In this document: positions 17,805 to 26,881 of the stretch, piece by piece
How positions within the stretch are numbered: the stretch's first letter is position 1
Layout: every line of letters begins with the position of its first letter
NCBI GenBank assembly: GCA_029202385.1
Contig: CP119314.1
Span: forward strand, 1,986,501 to 2,050,500
DNA from: Candidatus Sphingomonas phytovorans
Lineage (GTDB): Bacteria; Pseudomonadota; Alphaproteobacteria; Sphingomonadales; Sphingomonadaceae
DNA: 64,000 nt
Reading direction: 5' to 3'
Translations under genes and position numbers: made by a program
Notes under the pieces: generated by a model
What the model was told of the DNA's origin: nothing
Database searches by the model: none
The model's input: the letters and a program-made list of their open reading frames with translations, nothing else

Positions 17805-19976
17805 TCATACCAGGAGCTGATACCCGCCCCAGCTATGCCAGCCATAGCCCTCAGCGGCCATGGCCAGTTGGGTCCGGCGCAACGCTTCGGCCGGCGACAC
17901 ACCGGTCGCAAGCTGCCAATGGAACCGCGTCGCGACCTCTCGCGCGATCGCATCGGCGACGGGATAGATCGTTGCCACGACCATCGCCGCGCCAGCCCGG
18001 ACCAGGCTCTGGGCAAGCCCGAACGCCGCCTCCCCGCCGACCGCACGGGCTGACGCGCCCCCGCACAGCGAGAGAAAGACGAGCCTGGTGCCGCTCAGGT
18101 CGAGCTGCCGGATATCCTGCCCGGACAGCATTTGGGGCGATCCATCGGTCGCACGCCCGCCCACTATCATCGCCGCCGCGTTCATGGCCGCCTCCGCCTC
18201 GTTGAGGAAGGTAACCGGATCCTTCGCGGCAAGCGCGCGGTCGAGGTGGCGCAGGGTTCCGCGGACAAGGCCATGAGTCGCGATGTGCACCAGCGCATGT
18301 TGCTCGAGCATGCGAGACGCCGTCACCGGGTCGGCCGCATCGTCCCGCAGATGCGCGCAGTTCCAGAGCTGGGCGATCGCCTCCCCTTCGCCAGCGGCGT
18401 CCGGCAGCGCTGCCGTGCTGCCGTCCGGGGCCTGTTGCCCGACGCTGATCACCACGGCCGAGGCGAAGCTGCCGCCGCGATCGTCGGCAAAGGGCCTGCC
18501 GGTCGCGTTCAGCGGCATCACGATGGCGGAACGTTCCGCCAGGCGCGTACCGTCGCGCAGCCCAAGCGCCGCGAACGGAAACAAAGCGGTCGGTCCTTCC
18601 GCGATGATGACGATCTGCTCGCCATCGCGCGGCTCCTGCTCTCCTTCGGGCCGCAGGCGCTGCGAGAGCCCGAAGAGCTGGTTGGCCGCCTCATGGCCAG
18701 CCTCGCCCCGGGTTACCGCAGCATCGAAAGCGGCCATCAGGGCGAGTTGATGAATATCGCCATAGATTGCGCCGGCTGGCCCGCAATTCCATCCCTGGAC
18801 ATCAAGCGTACCGTCACTACGGGGTCGGACCGCCAGACAGAACAGCACACTCTCGCCGGATTGCTGACGGGCATCCTCGGACAAGGGCTGCGCCTCGAGA
18901 TAATGGTAGAGGATAGCAGACCCCGCGCCGAGCAATGCCTCTGCCGGATCGCGGAAAACCAGGTCGAGCAAGGCCAGTTCGGAGGACGTCGCGACCGCTT
19001 CCAGATAGTTCAGGCCGTTCAGGATATAGGCGTGCGGCGTATCCTCGGTATAGCGATAGACCGAGGTTCCCGCGCCCTGCTCGGTGATCGCTCTCTTACC
19101 CGCTTCGAAATCGAACCCGAAATTGGTATAGGGTAAGCGATCGACCTCTTCGAGAAGATCGGGATCGGGCGTGGTCCGCAAGATGCTGACCGCATTCGAA
19201 AGCCCCGCCACGTAGCGATAGAAATAGCCGAGAAGGATTCTGGGGATCGAGCTTATCCCCAGCAGCGCCATCGATCGCAGATCGTAAAGCTCCTTGGAAT
19301 AATAGGCGATCTCCGCATCGGACAGCGTGTCCCGCTCACGATGGATTCTGATCAGGGTCAGGAAGATCGCGACCTGGATCTGGTCCATCAGGAGGAAGAG
19401 ATTGCCATCCCGGACGAGCGTCTGAGCGTGGAATTTCGCATCCTGCATCTGCCGATCCAGCTCATACCAGTCAGCATCCGGCACTCGCGATGCCTCCTTC
19501 TCCTCCGGAAGGTCGATACCCATGACGTTGCACAGCTTCTCCAGCGCCGCGATCACTTCGCCAAACGTCCCCAGGCCATAGCCATCCGGATCGGGTTCGA
19601 TCGACCGAAAGCGAGACCGGGAGGCGTTGAGCGAACGCCATAGCCGGGCTGCGTAACCGGCCGGCACTTCGGCCTCGTCGGGTCCAGGCGCAAGATCGAT
19701 CGCCTCGAGAAACCGCACCGCCTGCATCTCGTCCTCGCCGACATTGTGACCCGTGCTGCCGTCAGTCCAATAGGGGTCAGCTATGTGCTCGGAGGCGACC
19801 CGGCGCTGGCGGTCCAGCTCGGCCAACAGGAATGCACCGAGAGCGCCGATTTGCTCCCCCGGCGATTGGTCCGGCCCATGCGCATCAGGATCGGGCACGC
19901 CGGGCTGCGACAGATCCCCGGGATCGCGGGTTCGCAATCCGAGGCTCCGACGCAACACGCCGACCAGGCTCTTCAC
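17805..19976 (-). CDS. CHAT-domain caspase-like protease
   Basis: A 723-residue protein whose C-terminal 230 residues form a CHAT peptidase domain of the caspase-separase clan. The catalytic His is His568 in VHIATHG and the Cys is Cys638 in FLSLCGG; the rest of the domain (GEAAFGLAQSLVRAGAAMVV, TIYPVADAIA, SPAEALRRTQLA, HSWGGYQLLV) follows the family order exactly. The N-terminal 450 residues are mostly helical with no repeat I can name, possibly a sensor or TPR-like scaffold. Translation starts at a GTG that overlaps the stop of the small upstream gene (GTGA), so the two are coupled. CHAT proteins in similar pairs are activated proteases of defence or cell-suicide systems. Target unknown. 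Confidence 0.85.
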   Translation of the reverse strand: MKSLVGVLRRSLGLRTRDPGDLSQPGVPDPDAHGPDQSPGEQIGALGAFLLAELDRQRRVASEHIADPYWTDGSTGHNVGEDEMQAVRFLEAIDLAPGPDEAEVPAGYAARLWRSLNASRSRFRSIEPDPDGYGLGTFGEVIAALEKLCNVMGIDLPEEKEASRVPDADWYELDRQMQDAKFHAQTLVRDGNLFLLMDQIQVAIFLTLIRIHRERDTLSDAEIAYYSKELYDLRSMALLGISSIPRILLGYFYRYVAGLSNAVSILRTTPDPDLLEEVDRLPYTNFGFDFEAGKRAITEQGAGTSVYRYTEDTPHAYILNGLNYLEAVATSSELALLDLVFRDPAEALLGAGSAILYHYLEAQPLSEDARQQSGESVLFCLAVRPRSDGTLDVQGWNCGPAGAIYGDIHQLALMAAFDAAVTRGEAGHEAANQLFGLSQRLRPEGEQEPRDGEQIVIIAEGPTALFPFAALGLRDGTRLAERSAIVMPLNATGRPFADDRGGSFASAVVISVGQQAPDGSTAALPDAAGEGEAIAQLWNCAHLRDDAADPVTASRMLEQHALVHIATHGLVRGTLRHLDRALAAKDPVTFLNEAEAAMNAAAMIVGGRATDGSPQMLSGQDIRQLDLSGTRLVFLSLCGGASARAVGGEAAFGLAQSLVRAGAAMVVATIYPVADAIAREVATRFHWQLATGVSPAEALRRTQLAMAAEGYGWHSWGGYQLLV

Positions 19977-20311
19977 GGTTTTGCCTGGAGCTGCTTCATC
20001 GTCCTGGCGAGAGTCTCGATATTCTCGGCGGTGCCCGATCCTTCGACAAAGGTCTCGCCTCCATCGAGCGAGAATTTGAACTTGATGTACTTCTGCTCGC
20101 GCAGCTTGCTCAGGAAGTCGGTGATGGGCGCGGTAAGCGCGGGCAGCGCGTTCAGCACACCGAGGATGAAGGCTGCCGACACCAGCTCCCCAGTCGTCCG
20201 CGTCGTTGCCTGCTCAATCGGAGCCACGCTCGATTCCACCCCCAGCAGCCCGGCCAGCTGCACCGCATCGGCATCGGAAAGTCCGGTGATGTCGAGCCTG
20301 TATCGATCCAA
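19973..20311 (-). CDS. EACC1-like effector-associated protein
   Basis: A small protein of about 112 residues. The layout is an N-terminal strand (DRYRLDITGLSDADAVQ), a helix, a hydrophobic stretch (LVSAAFILGVLNALPAL), a helix with basic end (DFLSKLREQK), then a strand pair (IKFKFSLDGGETF) and a terminal helix (ENIETLARTMKQL). This is the pattern of effector-associated constant component EACC1, described by Aravind and colleagues next to caspase, CHAT, TIR and trypsin effectors. The start is inferred as TTG at 20311 because AAGGGGAG lies 8 bases upstream; the frame is open on to 20821. It overlaps the CHAT gene by four bases. Confidence 0.6.
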   Translation of the reverse strand: MDRYRLDITGLSDADAVQLAGLLGVESSVAPIEQATTRTTGELVSAAFILGVLNALPALTAPITDFLSKLREQKYIKFKFSLDGGETFVEGSGTAENIETLARTMKQLQAKP

Positions 20312-20779
20312 TTGCCGTCTCCCCTTCGATGTCGCCCGGCGCGAAATCCCGGCCTCCATCCGATCCTGTTTGATTCGGGTGGCCACCGGACGAGCATGTT
20401 GCGCCCATCCGCGCCGATTGAGCAACCATCTCTCGCGCCTTCCGGTGAACGATCCGTGCGCCATTCGAGTGTTCGGTCGCTTGCGCTGCCCTGGAGCAAT
20501 GACCAGCGCCTTGCTCCTGGTGAAGCCGATCTCGACGAAGGACTGCAGTTCGTTGATATAAGCACCGGGTATATAGTCGGGTTCGTTGACGATCAGATCC
20601 AGCCCGATCCCCAACTTCACGCCGACCCGGCGGCGCGGGGTCGATCCGAAATAACCGCCGCTCTGTCGCAGGATCAGGCGATAGGCACCAGCGTCGGCAC
20701 CGATGCGATATGACGCCCGACCATCAGCGCGATCGTCTTCGTCAATTCGATGCTCGGCGCCCGCACGGATCCTCTTCAT
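20312..20779 (-). other. Coding-like stretch upstream of and in frame with the EACC1-like gene
   Basis: The frame of the EACC1-like gene stays open to 20821, and the part from about 20660 to 20480 has strongly G/C third positions and a protein-like composition (VGVKLGIGLDLIVNEP, YINELQSFVEIGF). The part between 20470 and 20320 does not look coding. It could be the N-terminal domain of a longer protein, a separate gene broken by a frameshift, or a remnant. ATG 20779 has GGAAG directly beside it. I do not recognise the sequence. Confidence 0.35.
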
Positions 20780-21006
20780 CTTCCAGCGCCCTGGTCGAGC
20801 TGGCGCGGTCAGTGCCGGCACCGCTGGCGATCGTCATGCTCCAGCACGATCCTATCCTGGTGATCGGCCCGCTGGTCGCCACAGAGCTCTATGCGATCGA
20901 CATTCCTATCGTGATCGTCGCCGAGGCTGATTGGCCGAGGTTGCACTATGGCGACAACATCTCGCTTTTGGTTGCCGGCGATCGGGCGCAGATCGCCCTC
21001 GTCTGA
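20767..21006 (+). pseudogene. C-terminal remnant of a DUF126 (aconitase X swivel) gene
   Basis: About 79 residues ending at a TGA at 21006 match the second half of DUF126 proteins, the small swivel subunit of aconitase-X type dehydratases: a GSSSSSS run, then APLAIVMLQHDPILVIGPLV, then ATELYAIDIPIVIVAEADWP. Complete members are about 130-140 residues and have an N-terminal half (a LSFWGG-DP-like region) that is absent here, and no large subunit is nearby. The break point coincides with the start of the coding-like stretch on the other strand, which suggests that the CHAT cassette replaced the rest of the gene. Confidence 0.6.
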
Positions 21007-21198
21007 GACATCTCGCATATATGAATGGGCCCCGGCGCTGGGCGTGTGAACGTCAGGCCACGGGCCAAGGCCGCGGCGATGCAATAACGATCGATCCCGA
21101 CCTCTCGGCGCGGTCCGGGCAAAACGATCGCGCAAAATGAAACACATACGTCATGACACCTTCCTAAAGGCCCGCGCTGAACCGGAAGGCGAAAGCGC

Positions 21199-21702
21199 TT
21201 GCACATGGACGATGCGGGATATCGACAGCTGCGCGCGGAAGCGTATCGCCAGATCTATCGGCAATTGCGTGATCATGACGCGGCTGAGGATATCGTGCAG
21301 GACAGCCTGCTCCGCCTGTTTCGCTACCAGGGCAAGATCGCCAATATCGGCGCGATGGTCCGCGTCGTCGCCGGCAATCTGATCCGCGACCATGTCCGTT
21401 TACGCGCGAGGCGCGCCGAAGAGCCCCTTCCCGCAGAATTCGAGATCGCCGCGGAAGAGCCCCCCGTCGATACCGCGCTCCTGCATCGCGAACGGGTCGG
21501 ATTGGTGGAGGATATCCTCGCCGAAATGACGCCGCTGCGCCGCGAAATATTCCTCCGCCGGCGGTTGCACGGCCAATCGGCCAAGGAGGTCGCCGCCGCG
21601 CTCGGCACCACTCCTGCGGCTGTAGACACGCATGTCGCCCGTGCCGTTCTTGTGCTTCACCGGGAGATGAAGGAAATTGCGCGGCAGGAGGATGCCGCAT
21701 GA
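21199..21702 (+). CDS. ECF sigma factor, FecI-like
   Basis: A 167-residue sigma factor. Region 2 (AYRQIYRQLRDHDAAEDIVQ, then DSLLRLFRYQ) and region 4 (LHGQSAKEVAAALGTTPAAV, then HVARAVLVLHREM) are in their usual places. The order sigma factor, FecR, STN-type TonB receptor is the standard cell-surface signalling unit in which receptor occupancy frees the sigma factor. The stop overlaps the FecR start. Two starts are possible (21199 or 21205); a GGAAGG lies upstream. Confidence 0.9.
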   Translation: MHMDDAGYRQLRAEAYRQIYRQLRDHDAAEDIVQDSLLRLFRYQGKIANIGAMVRVVAGNLIRDHVRLRARRAEEPLPAEFEIAAEEPPVDTALLHRERVGLVEDILAEMTPLRREIFLRRRLHGQSAKEVAAALGTTPAAVDTHVARAVLVLHREMKEIARQEDAA

Positions 21703-22655
21703 ATCGGGCGCTGGACGACATGGAGGACGAGGCCGCGGCGCTGTGGGTCGGTCGCCATCTCGACGGCATGATCGACGCCACTGCCTTCAGCGCGTGGCTG
21801 GCCGGCGCACCCGATCGACGCGCCCGGTTCGATGCGCTCTGGGCCACCTGCATGGACGATGCGGTCACCGATGCGCTCGAACGGCAGGACAAGGGACGAT
21901 CCGACGCGCTCCCTCACAAAGCCGACAGGAAAATTGCGCTCGGCACCAGCCTTGCAGGCGCGGTCGCGGCGGCGTTGCTACTCGCATGGTTCACCCCCGG
22001 CATCCGGTTCGCGCTGACACCTGCGCAGGAGTTCGCCACGCGAGCCGGAGAGATGCGCACAATTGCGCTGGAAGATGGCTCGCAGGCGGTTCTCAGCGGC
22101 GAAAGCAAAATTCGCGTGAAGCTGGGATCGGATCGACGCGAAGTGACGCTCGCCCGGGGCGAGGCGTTCTTCATCGTTCAACATGACAGCACGCGTCCCT
22201 TCTCCGTCACGGCAGGTGAGGCACGCGCGACGGTTCTCGGCACAAGGTTCGACATCGGCCTGGAGGGGAAACGAACTGATCTTGCCGTCGAACAAGGCTC
22301 GGTGCGTTTTGGTCAGCGCGATGCGCTGGATAGCGGCGTCGTGTTGCAGGCCGGCTTCGCCACGGCGCTGATCGACGACCGGATTTCAAGAGTGCGAGCG
22401 ACCGATCGGGGCCAGATCGCGGCATGGCGGGAAGGCTGGATCGAGGTGGAAGATATGCCGCTCTCCCGCCTGGTCGCGCAGTTGCAGCGGTGGGCGGCAA
22501 AGCCGATCCGCATCGCCGACGAGGCATTGGCGGCCAAGCGCGTAACGGGCCGCGTTCGCCTGACCCGTCCAGCGGAGCAACTGGACAATCTGGCCAGCCT
22601 GCACGGCTTTCAGGTTCACGACACCAATGCGGAATATGTTCTGTCGGAGCGCTGA
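21699..22655 (+). CDS. FecR-type anti-sigma / signal transducer
   Basis: A 318-residue inner-membrane protein. The cytoplasmic N-terminal anti-sigma domain (DUF4880-like, with ALWVGRHLDG and FSAWLAGAPDRRARFDALWA) is followed by one membrane span at about 88-106 (GTSLAGAVAAALLLAWF), the periplasmic FecR domain (IALEDGSQAVLSGESKIRV, TVLGTRFDI) and a C-terminal DUF4974-like region (LSRLVAQLQRWAAKPIRI). It should relay the state of the downstream receptor to the sigma factor. It overlaps the sigma gene by four bases. Confidence 0.92.
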   Translation: MNRALDDMEDEAAALWVGRHLDGMIDATAFSAWLAGAPDRRARFDALWATCMDDAVTDALERQDKGRSDALPHKADRKIALGTSLAGAVAAALLLAWFTPGIRFALTPAQEFATRAGEMRTIALEDGSQAVLSGESKIRVKLGSDRREVTLARGEAFFIVQHDSTRPFSVTAGEARATVLGTRFDIGLEGKRTDLAVEQGSVRFGQRDALDSGVVLQAGFATALIDDRISRVRATDRGQIAAWREGWIEVEDMPLSRLVAQLQRWAAKPIRIADEALAAKRVTGRVRLTRPAEQLDNLASLHGFQVHDTNAEYVLSER

Positions 22656-22762
22656 GCGAATTTTTCATCGCTCGATGCATGGCCGCCGTCAGATTTCGCA
22701 ATTCCCATCGTCATGATCCGTGACGGCCGCTGTCGCCGTCCGTTTCAAGGCCGGGGGAATTC

Positions 22763-25747
22763 ATGCCGTTTCGTACTATCCTGTTGTCCAGCGTTGCTGT
22801 GTCCGTTGCCGCGATCGCCACCCCCGCAATGGCGCGGGAGGTGGATTTCGCGATTTCACCGGGCTCGCTGGCTCCAGCGATGACCGCTTTCTCCCGCGCC
22901 GCCGCCATCGACGTGATGGCGGACCCGGCGTTGCTGCGCAATCGTGCGACGCGCGGTGTCAGCGGGCGATTCAATGCGTCGGACGGCCTGGCGAAATTGC
23001 TCGACGGAACGGGCCTCACCTACCGGCAGCGCAATGGCGGTTTCATCATCGTCTCGCTCCCGCGCCCGGCCGTCAGCGCGCCGCGTCGCGCTGCCACTCC
23101 GGCCGTTGCCACGGTCTCGCCGGCGGAGCCCGAAAGTGAAGAGATCACGGTCACTGGGCAACGCGGGGCAAATCAGGATGCCATCGCGATCAAGCGTCGC
23201 GAACGGAATATCGTGGACGCAATCTCATCGGACGAAGCGCAGCGCCTGCCCGATCTGACGATCGTCAATGCCATGCGCCGCATTCCGGGCGTATCGGTGC
23301 TGCCGGTCGCGGACAATGAGCATCCGCGTGACGAGGCGATCGCGCCGGTGCTGCGCGGGCTGAATCAATCCTACAACAACGTCACCATAAACGGCCTGCC
23401 GATCGCATCGCCCGGAATACCCAATTCGGGCAGCGGCAACCCAGGTCGCGGTGTGCGGCTGGACATCTTGCCGACCTCGCTCGTCAAGCAGATCGTCGTC
23501 ATCAAGACGTTCACGCCGGATCTCGATCCAAATGCGGTCGGCGGCGCGGTCGATCTGCGGATGCGCAGTGCCTTTGACGGTCACGGCCGCCCGTTTCTCA
23601 CCGTCGACGCGGGGCTGGCCAACAGCAGCCAGAAGGGACTGCCGCAGCCGCAGGAGGATTTCGGCCGCCGCTTCTCCGCGACCGCAAGCACGACTTTTGG
23701 TCCGGATCGAAAGTTCGGCGTTGTCCTGTCCGGCAATTATCAGCGATTGCAGAATTATACGGAAGTGCATGCGACTTCCGATTCCACGCATTACAACTTC
23801 TACAATGATGCTGGCCAGCGTGTAACCAACGGCATGTTCGGAAACGGCATCGCGGTGCCGCAGCAGGACAAATCCTGGTACAACCAAAGCGATCGTGAAC
23901 GCTGGAGCGTCACCGGCCGTCTGGAGGCGCAACTCGGCCAGATCTCGCTCTACGGCGTCGGCGGCATCTACAAGTTCATCGACGGATATGACCGCAACGA
24001 GATCGTCATCAACGGTCGCAACGGGCCGATCACCAATCAGACGCCCACTTCCGGTCGTTACGCATCGGCATCGGTTGAAATCGGATACCGCACCGGCCGA
24101 ACCATCAGCGAAACGCAGATTTTCCAGGGCGGGCTGGAATGGTGGGCCAGCAGTGTGGACCAGATCTCCGTTCGAGGCGGCTTGTCAAAAGCCAGTTCAC
24201 GGGAACCGCACGACATGGTCAAATACAATGGCGGCGTCAGCCCGTCGGGAAGCACGGTCGCCATCCCGCAATTTTCGTTCGACTATGACACCTCGAAATT
24301 TCATCACAGCTTCAACCTGAATCCGGACGCCTATTACAATCTTTCGCTCTACAAGCCGGTGTACTGGCGGAATTATGAACGCAAGGCAGGTGGCAGGGTC
24401 AGCAGCATCCGCGCTGACTGGTCCCATCGCCTGGACGAACCCGGCTTCGGCCTCGGCGCCGGCATCTCCTATACCAAAACGCTCGCATATCATGACTGGT
24501 CTGGAGAGGATTACACCACGACGGATCGTAACCTGACATTGTCCGGCATCGGCTCGATGAGCCCGGCACGGCTATCGTTCAATCGCAGCGGGCTGCGGCT
24601 CATCGCCGTCGACAATGCGCGTGCCTGGGCGCAGTTCGCCGCCAATCGAAGCTCGATTTCGCTGGAGGATGACGAAGGCGGCAATATCGACGAGGATTTC
24701 GACCATACCGAAAAGCAGATCGGGGGCCATGTTCTGGCCAACTACACCTCCGGCCCGTTGAAGCTCCTCGGCGGCCTCAGGCTCGAGCGAACCGATATCA
24801 GGACGCTGGGCTGGATCAACGTGAACGACGAGTGGCGCCAGAAGGCCACATCGTCGAACTATAGATTGCTGCTTCCTTCGGCGCTGCTGAGCTACGATCT
24901 GACCCCGAAACTGCGCGTGCGAGCGGGTTTCAGCCAGACGATCGGCAGGCCGAGCTATGAATCATATGCCGCGCGCTCGACGATCCGGTTCGAGAATCCC
25001 GGCGATGCCGGCAATCCGAATGCCGAGGACGTATCCGTGCAGCTCGGAAATCCCGACATTCGACCGCGCCGATCCGACAATTATGATCTGAGTTTCGAAT
25101 GGAGCGTCTCCAATCAATATGGCGGCATGGTTTCACTGGGCCTGTTCAACAAGGCGATCCGGGACGAAATCTATGACGCCCGTTCAGTGGGCTACACCTA
25201 TGGCGGCGTGCATTATGTGAATGCCAGCGTGGTGGCACCCGCGAACGCCAGCACAGCCCGAATTCGCGGCTTCGAATTGAGCGCCGTGATGAACTCACTC
25301 GAATTCCTCTCGCCCATCCTTGCCAATTTCGGCTTCAACGCGAACTGGAGCATCCTGGACGGCAAGCTGAAAGTGCCGACGGCGAGCGGCGCTACGCGTT
25401 CCGTATCGAGCCTGCTCGGCCAGCCGAGCGAGATCCGCAATCTTTCGGTATTCTACAGCAATGCCGGTTTTGAACTACGCGGCGCCTACAACTGGACCGG
25501 CCGCGCGCTCAGGAGCATCGTGCCGAACACCTATTGGCAGGATGTCTACTGGGCGCCGCGCGAGCAGTTCGACCTGCAGGCGCGGTACGCCTTTGGAAAC
25601 GGTTTTTCGATCGTCGCCGAGGCCAGCAACCTCACCCAGGCAAGAACGACGAGCGTGACCGGCCCCAATCGCAACCTCCTCAAGGACAGCTACTCGGTTC
25701 CACGGACCATCTGGCTCAGCCTTGGCTGGACGCCGGGCCGGCGCTGA
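22763..25747 (+). CDS. TonB-dependent transducer receptor with STN domain
   Basis: A 994-residue receptor. A signal peptide ends in PAMA near residue 24. An STN (secretin/TonB short) signalling domain spans about residues 28-95 (ISPGSLAPAMTAFSRAAAID to RNGGFIIV). A TonB-box region (EEITVTGQR) and the plug follow (LPDLTIVNAMRRIPGVSVLP), then the barrel, ending LSLGWTPGRR. Its size and STN domain fit a FecA-type transducer controlled by the sigma/FecR pair before it. The glycerophosphodiesterase directly downstream suggests that the ligand is a phosphodiester, but carbohydrate or siderophore ligands cannot be excluded. Confidence 0.93.
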   Translation: MPFRTILLSSVAVSVAAIATPAMAREVDFAISPGSLAPAMTAFSRAAAIDVMADPALLRNRATRGVSGRFNASDGLAKLLDGTGLTYRQRNGGFIIVSLPRPAVSAPRRAATPAVATVSPAEPESEEITVTGQRGANQDAIAIKRRERNIVDAISSDEAQRLPDLTIVNAMRRIPGVSVLPVADNEHPRDEAIAPVLRGLNQSYNNVTINGLPIASPGIPNSGSGNPGRGVRLDILPTSLVKQIVVIKTFTPDLDPNAVGGAVDLRMRSAFDGHGRPFLTVDAGLANSSQKGLPQPQEDFGRRFSATASTTFGPDRKFGVVLSGNYQRLQNYTEVHATSDSTHYNFYNDAGQRVTNGMFGNGIAVPQQDKSWYNQSDRERWSVTGRLEAQLGQISLYGVGGIYKFIDGYDRNEIVINGRNGPITNQTPTSGRYASASVEIGYRTGRTISETQIFQGGLEWWASSVDQISVRGGLSKASSREPHDMVKYNGGVSPSGSTVAIPQFSFDYDTSKFHHSFNLNPDAYYNLSLYKPVYWRNYERKAGGRVSSIRADWSHRLDEPGFGLGAGISYTKTLAYHDWSGEDYTTTDRNLTLSGIGSMSPARLSFNRSGLRLIAVDNARAWAQFAANRSSISLEDDEGGNIDEDFDHTEKQIGGHVLANYTSGPLKLLGGLRLERTDIRTLGWINVNDEWRQKATSSNYRLLLPSALLSYDLTPKLRVRAGFSQTIGRPSYESYAARSTIRFENPGDAGNPNAEDVSVQLGNPDIRPRRSDNYDLSFEWSVSNQYGGMVSLGLFNKAIRDEIYDARSVGYTYGGVHYVNASVVAPANASTARIRGFELSAVMNSLEFLSPILANFGFNANWSILDGKLKVPTASGATRSVSSLLGQPSEIRNLSVFYSNAGFELRGAYNWTGRALRSIVPNTYWQDVYWAPREQFDLQARYAFGNGFSIVAEASNLTQARTTSVTGPNRNLLKDSYSVPRTIWLSLGWTPGRR

Positions 25748-25783
25748 CGCCGACGGCATTCTTCCCCAATTGCAGGATCTGAC

Positions 25784-26719
25784 ATGAACACTCGATTTGC
25801 AAAGACGTTGGCCTGCCTGACGCTGGCCCTGTTCGCGCAGGAGTCCGCATCGGCCGGCCACGGCGACCGCGCGGCCCTGCTCGAGCGTCGGCTGGAAGGG
25901 CCGGATGGTTCGGTCATGATAGTCGCCCATCGCGGCTGTTGGAAAGGAACGTCCGAGAACAGTCTCGATGCCATAGAATCCTGCATCGCTTTCGGAATCG
26001 ACATGGTCGAACTGGACGTTCGCAGAACCAGGGATGGCGTGCTAGTGCTCATGCACGATGCGACCGTTGATCGAATGACTGATGGCACAGGCCAGGTCGA
26101 GAATCTCGACTGGACTTATCTGCAAACGCTGCGGCTACGCGAAGGTGCGGGACGTGGCAGCCCGTTGACCGATCGTCGGATTCCGACATTCGCGGATGCC
26201 CTGGCAGCGGCCAAGGGTCGCATTCTCATCAACGTGGACGCTAAAACCGACCTGAACGACACGATCCCGCCATTCATCGACAAATATGGTGATCGCCGTC
26301 AGGTTCTGTTCAAGCAATATGACCCCGCCGACAGGCTTCACGTGACGTCCCCCTGGTTGAAGACCGTTCGTTTCCAGCCGATTATCGACGAGGATCAACT
26401 GTTGCCGGCGGGAAAGCGGCTTCTCGACAGTTTCTCCGGCTTCACCCCCGTGGGATATGAAATAGATATCGCTCACCCCGAAGCGATCGCCGGATTTGCG
26501 CCGTTAATTCGCGAACGTTGTGCGCGATTCTGGGTGAACAGCCTCAACGGAACCGAAGCGCTGCATGATCGCGACGCCCTTCGGGAACCGAGCGCGGTCT
26601 GGGGGCGCATGATCGACGATGGCGTCGATACGATCCAGACCGACGACCCGCTCGCCCTGAAAGCCTTCGTCGCGCACCGCGAGCCCAGGACATATTTCTG
26701 TTCAAGACAGTCGCAATGA
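25784..26719 (+). CDS. Glycerophosphodiester phosphodiesterase, exported
   Basis: A 311-residue enzyme of the GDPD family, TIM-barrel fold. A signal peptide is visible (TLACLTLALFAQESASA). Active-site residues are in place: His49 and Arg50 in VAHRG, Glu76 and Asp78 in VELDVRR, His91 in LMHDATVDR. It cleaves glycerophosphodiesters to glycerol 3-phosphate and an alcohol, probably in the periplasm. It lies 36 bases after the receptor gene with AGGA before the ATG, so it is probably in the same regulon. A 9-bp stem (26794-26826) follows. Confidence 0.88.
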   Translation: MNTRFAKTLACLTLALFAQESASAGHGDRAALLERRLEGPDGSVMIVAHRGCWKGTSENSLDAIESCIAFGIDMVELDVRRTRDGVLVLMHDATVDRMTDGTGQVENLDWTYLQTLRLREGAGRGSPLTDRRIPTFADALAAAKGRILINVDAKTDLNDTIPPFIDKYGDRRQVLFKQYDPADRLHVTSPWLKTVRFQPIIDEDQLLPAGKRLLDSFSGFTPVGYEIDIAHPEAIAGFAPLIRERCARFWVNSLNGTEALHDRDALREPSAVWGRMIDDGVDTIQTDDPLALKAFVAHREPRTYFCSRQSQ

Positions 26720-26793
26720 ACACCCCGTGGAGATGATATGCCCTGACCAAGTGGAGCACCGCTTCAAGGGGCCATTCAGCCTGCTCGCCATGT

Positions 26794-26826
26794 CCGCAGC
26801 ACTCCTTTAGCGGTTAGGTGCTGCGG
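26794..26826 (+). terminator. Stem-loop between convergent genes
   Basis: CCGCAGCAC (26794-26802) and GTGCTGCGG (26818-26826) form a perfect 9-bp stem with a 15-base loop, between the convergent phosphodiesterase and semialdehyde dehydrogenase genes. There is no T run on either side, so intrinsic termination is uncertain. Confidence 0.4.
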
Positions 26827-26881
26827 CCCCCATGACACGCCTTCAAGATGTTCGTGCGGACCGTTCCGCTGCCTCGCGTCG

